Assembly (NCBI GenBank): GCA_025765615.1 | Contig: JAIVFJ010000025.1 | Span: 408,061 to 472,060, forward strand | Length of the DNA: 64,000 bases | Direction of reading: 5' to 3' | Source of the DNA: Zopfochytrium polystomum | Lineage: Eukaryota > Chytridiomycota > Chytridiomycetes > Chytridiales > Chytridiaceae | Part shown: positions 60,966 to 64,000 of the stretch, one piece after another | How positions within the stretch are numbered: the stretch's first letter is position 1 | How the letters are laid out: every line of letters begins with the position of its first letter | Position numbers and translations under genes: made by a program | The notes under the pieces: model-generated | Told to the model about the DNA's origin: nothing | What the model saw: the letters and a program-made list of their open reading frames with translations, nothing else | The model's database searches: none

Positions 60966-62201
60966 ACGACGACTGTTGCCTGAAGGAATTTGCCCATCGA
61001 GAAATTCAGCAATGTCCTTGTGGCCATTCCTTTTGGCGATATCCAAAGGTCTTTCACCATAAGAGTCCACAGCAGAGGCATTTGCATTCTGAGTGATCAA
61101 ACCACTTCACAACTTCCAAATGGCCGTTCCCAGATGCAATGTGGAGTGGTGTCCACTGTCCTTGTTCTCAGCATCCACAGTGGCACCCTGCTGCACCAAC
61201 CACTTCACAACTTCCAAATGGCCGTTCTGAGATGCAATGTGGAGTGGTGTCCACTTGTCCACTTCCTCAGCATCCACAGTGGCACCCTGCGCAACAACCA
61301 CTTCACAACTTCCAAATGGCCGTTGTGAGATGCAATGTGGAGTGGTGTCCACTTGTCCTTGTTCTCCAGCATCCACCGTGGCACCCTGCTGCACCAACCA
61401 CTTCACAACTTCCAAATGGCCGTTCTGAGATTGCTGTGTAGAGTGGTGTCGCCGTATTCTTGTTCTCAGCATCCACTGTGGCACCCTGCTGCACCAACCA
61501 CTTCACAGCTTCCAAATGGCCGTTCTGAGATGAAATGTGGAGTGGTGTCCACTTGTTGTTGGTCTCACCATCCACCAGAGGCACCCTGCTGCACCAACCA
61601 CTTCACAACTTCCAAATGGCCGTTCTGAGATGCAATGTGTAGTGGTGTCGCCTTATTCTTGTTCTCAGCATCCACAGAGGCACCCTGCTGCACCAACCAC
61701 CTTCACAACTTCCCAAATGGCCGTTCTGAGATACAATGAAGAGTGATGTCCACTTGTCCTTGTTCTCAGCATCACAGAGGCACCCTGCTGCACCAACCAC
61801 TTCACAACTTCCAAATGGCCGTTGTGAGATGCACTGTGGAGTGGTGTCCACTTGTCCTTGTTCTCAGCATCCACCGTGGCACCCTGCTGCACCAACCACT
61901 TCACAAATTCCAAATGGCCGTTGTGAGATGCAACGTGGAGTGGTGTCCACTTGTTGTTGGTCTCAGCATCCACAGAGGCACCCTGCTGCACCAACCACTT
62001 CACAACTTCCAAATGGCCGTTCTGACATGCAATGTGGAGTGGTGTTGCCCTGTCCTTGTTCTCAACATCCACCGTGGCACCCTGCTGCACCAACCATTTG
62101 ACAACTTCCAAATGGCCCTTTTCCGAGGGCAACATGGAGTGGCGTCCTTCCAGTCGAGTCAACTTCACCAAGGCTGCTGCTGTTTGCAAGAAACCATTCA
62201 T
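60966..62201 (-). pseudogene. Ankyrin-repeat exon(s), about eleven repeats with frameshifts
   Basis: A near-perfect 99-bp (33-residue) tandem repeat on the minus strand, with consensus pieces KWTPLHIASQNGHLEVVKWL and VQQGATVDAENKD. The array runs from about 62130 to 61080, followed by a last divergent repeat with ERPLDIAKRNGHKDIAEFL-like sense near 61060-60990. Small indels near 61290, 61430, 61700, 61770 and 62125 put successive repeats into different frames. Either the gene is decaying or the repeat was misassembled. Ankyrin repeats mediate protein binding. The gene continues upstream in the exons at 62.2-64.0 kb. Confidence 0.8.
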
Positions 62202-62228
62202 TGAAGCTTCTGTTCATCATGAATGCTT

Positions 62229-63996
62229 TCAAAAAAATGCCATTTGGGATCTGTGTTTGGCTGTTGTTGTTGTGAGAATTCGATCAGCCATTAAAAAATT
62301 CACACTTACAGGTTTTTGCAGTTCCTTCATCCATTTGTCAAAAGCAGCTTTGCAGCCATAGTTTGACGCTGTCCTTCCATCTGCATCAACAAGGCTGTCG
62401 TCAGCCCCCCAACCCCAAGAGGGCAAGGACGGTTCTGTATATGTCCGTTCATTGCTGCAACCATTAAAGGGGTCTCTGTTTACTTTCACCATATTGCATC
62501 TTGTCACCCGGACTATTGCCTCTGGAATCAACATCTTCACCTCCTTCCTCGATCAAAAATCTGCATGTCTGACGTCAATCCTCCTCTTTGCAGCCTCATA
62601 CCGCAGGTTTGGAGAAAAGACTCTTAGTTGCTTGGCCTCTTGTGACAATGTATCTGCCATCTCCTGCAGCTAGAACACACTGACAAGCCATTCAGTAATT
62701 CCACCTGATTCCCACACCAAAAGCACTGCTGGCCCAAACTTGTCTACTTTCAGCAAACTCCCTTCCACTCAGTCCAATGGCAACCACATCACGCCCGGTT
62801 TCATCCAGGTTGGCAAACCCCCAAAACTTGAAGGCATACTGGCTGCGGCATTCTCAGGGATGAACCCAGCAGTCCCATTCAGTGCTTCATATTGTTTTCA
62901 ACAGATTGATAGTGCCTGCAGCATAATCCTCAAACAGGACTGAGCAGTTTCTTTTCTTGCTTCCAAAATATCAATGAAGAAATGGTGGTTTGCACACTCT
63001 TTGTGCTTGAAATAAGGTGATCTGAGAGACTCTTGTGCATCACTTTGACCTTGCCATGGTCACTGACATCCAGAATACGATGACATCTGCAATATGGTTA
63101 GGTCTTGGTAATAAAAATCAAATTGAATTTGAAATTGATACTTGCCTCAACAAGAACTTGGCCAACCACATGAGGTGCAACACCCAGGTAGCTCAGCAAT
63201 GACATCTTGGGGTATGGGTTCCTCGCAGCAAGAACACCTTCATCACAAGCTCGAAAGTGTTTGGTGTGTGACCTTGCTGGATCTGAAAACTGCTCATACA
63301 CCCCATCAATACCAGCTCCAACTCCCTTGACAGTGCTGACAACTTTGTCTCTGCTGTGAACTTGGCCAGCTCAGCACAGGGCAAAGGCGCTCACCCTGGA
63401 AATGCCAGAGGACCTCTCATATAGCTCAGCAGACACTGTCTTCCTCATCTGGACTAGCACACCACCAGAAATGACTTGGACAGGGTGGCTTCAACAAACA
63501 GGTTCATATCTTTTGTTGGCTTCATCACTTGGCACAAGGACCATTGAGTCCATCTTCATCATGGTGTGGAACACATCCTGCTCAGGGCCGATTCCAGTGG
63601 TGAACTTTTGACAAAGGAGGCAGTTCCCTTTTGGCCTGCACAAGGAGACCAGGAGTTTCTTCCTTTCATGCTGTCAGGAGCGCACCCACATTCATCCAAC
63701 GCATCAACAAATCAAGCACAAACAATTCTTCATCTTGTCGCTGGAATCAATTGCTTCAATCCTTCAACAAACAATTGCTTGAAGGCAACTTCAGGGTCCT
63801 TGAGAATACTGGAATCTTTCTTGGCATCTTCAGCACAAGCAGCATCACAAAACTTCCTGAAGGAAAGGAAGCACACTGCAAAGGTTCCAGATGGTGGTGG
63901 CAACAACATGCTGGGGGCTGCTCTTCTGCACATCATCATGTCGGCCAGTAGAATATCGACCCCAACACATACTGGCAGGCAGATGCTGACTGACAA
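62229..63996 (-). CDS. Upstream exons of the ankyrin gene (approximate)
   Basis: A minus-strand segment 62540-about 62312 encodes SLVDADGRTASNYGCKAAFDKWMKELQ, an ankyrin-like final half, and ends at a GTAAGTGTG donor. Further upstream, coding-like segments include 63384-63193 (LAKFTAETKLSALSRELELVLMG), 63301-63150 (ACDEGVLAARNPYPKMSLLSYLG) and 63996-63730 (KFCDAACAEDAKKD, LKDPEVAFKQLFVEGLKQLIPATR). They suggest a large helical N-terminal region before the ankyrin repeats; the 5' end lies outside the window. Exon borders were not resolved. Confidence 0.4.
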
Positions 63997-64000
63997 GCCA

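Noticed and set aside
61107..62204. Plus-strand ORFs rich in His/Pro/Gln over the ankyrin array
   Set aside because: Antisense frames of the 99-bp repeat; the minus strand gives canonical ankyrin repeats.

Overview
This is a piece of a nuclear genome from a eukaryotic microbe. Short spliceosomal introns (one of 49 bp), chromodomain Ty3/gypsy retrotransposons, ankyrin, C2H2-finger and HMG-like genes support that; I cannot name the lineage. Embedded in it is an AT-rich virus-like element. Its outer ends are diverged inverted repeats of about 460 bp at 2427-2887 and 59541-59999, a span of about 57.6 kb. Only about 22 kb of this looks viral (2.4-13.9 kb, 39.84-40.44 kb, about 49.7-60.0 kb); the rest is retrotransposons and other insertions.

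Left flank (1-2426): an AC microsatellite, a C2H2 finger ORF and a broken tnp2 (CACTA/Plavaka-type) transposase ending at the viral repeat. Left viral arm (2427-13885): two divergent Dam-type methyltransferases, a broken SF2 helicase, an SF3/D5 helicase with an adjoining ruined primase, a conserved 83-aa ORF, a broken second SF3 helicase, then five minus-strand paralogues that start with a Cys/His zinc motif, one with a RING-H2 finger and three with an F-box-like stretch. Right viral arm (about 49.7-60.0 kb): the same primase/D5, 83-aa and SF3 genes in inverted order, another SF3 helicase, further zinc-motif genes and an intact leucine-rich-repeat protein. One more viral gene (Bro-N-like/T5orf172) sits stranded at 39.91-40.44 kb.

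The most striking feature is a nine-copy RNA hairpin family just downstream of viral genes. Each has a 15-20 bp stem, a five-base loop (AGCCA, once GACCA) and a following run of T. Pairing is good only in the RNA of the coding strand because several G.U pairs become A.C mismatches on the other strand, and the outer stems covary. Upstream of the zinc-motif genes lies a shared module (a GTCACGTGAC palindrome plus TTGGCGGRRAAA). Together they give these genes a repeated unit: module, ORF, hairpin, T-run.

Insertions: Ty3/gypsy elements A, B, D and E belong to one family whose LTRs carry long perfect heat-shock elements, a self-priming type primer-binding site and a textbook -1 frameshift signal. 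B (target duplication AAGTT) lies inside A; E (CAAAC) lies inside C, a second chromovirus with 109-bp LTRs and a leader full of hairpins; C lies inside A. D and E share a deletion of RT/RNase H. At 33.15-39.84 kb is a block with an HMG-like/Cys-rich gene, a Crypton-like tyrosine recombinase cut by a DDE transposase and a three-exon gene. 40.44-46.1 kb holds intron-bearing host-like genes. The right flank is a large ankyrin-repeat gene.

Many coding regions, host ones included, contain single-base frameshifts, often in homopolymers. Some may be assembly errors, so pseudogene calls are provisional.
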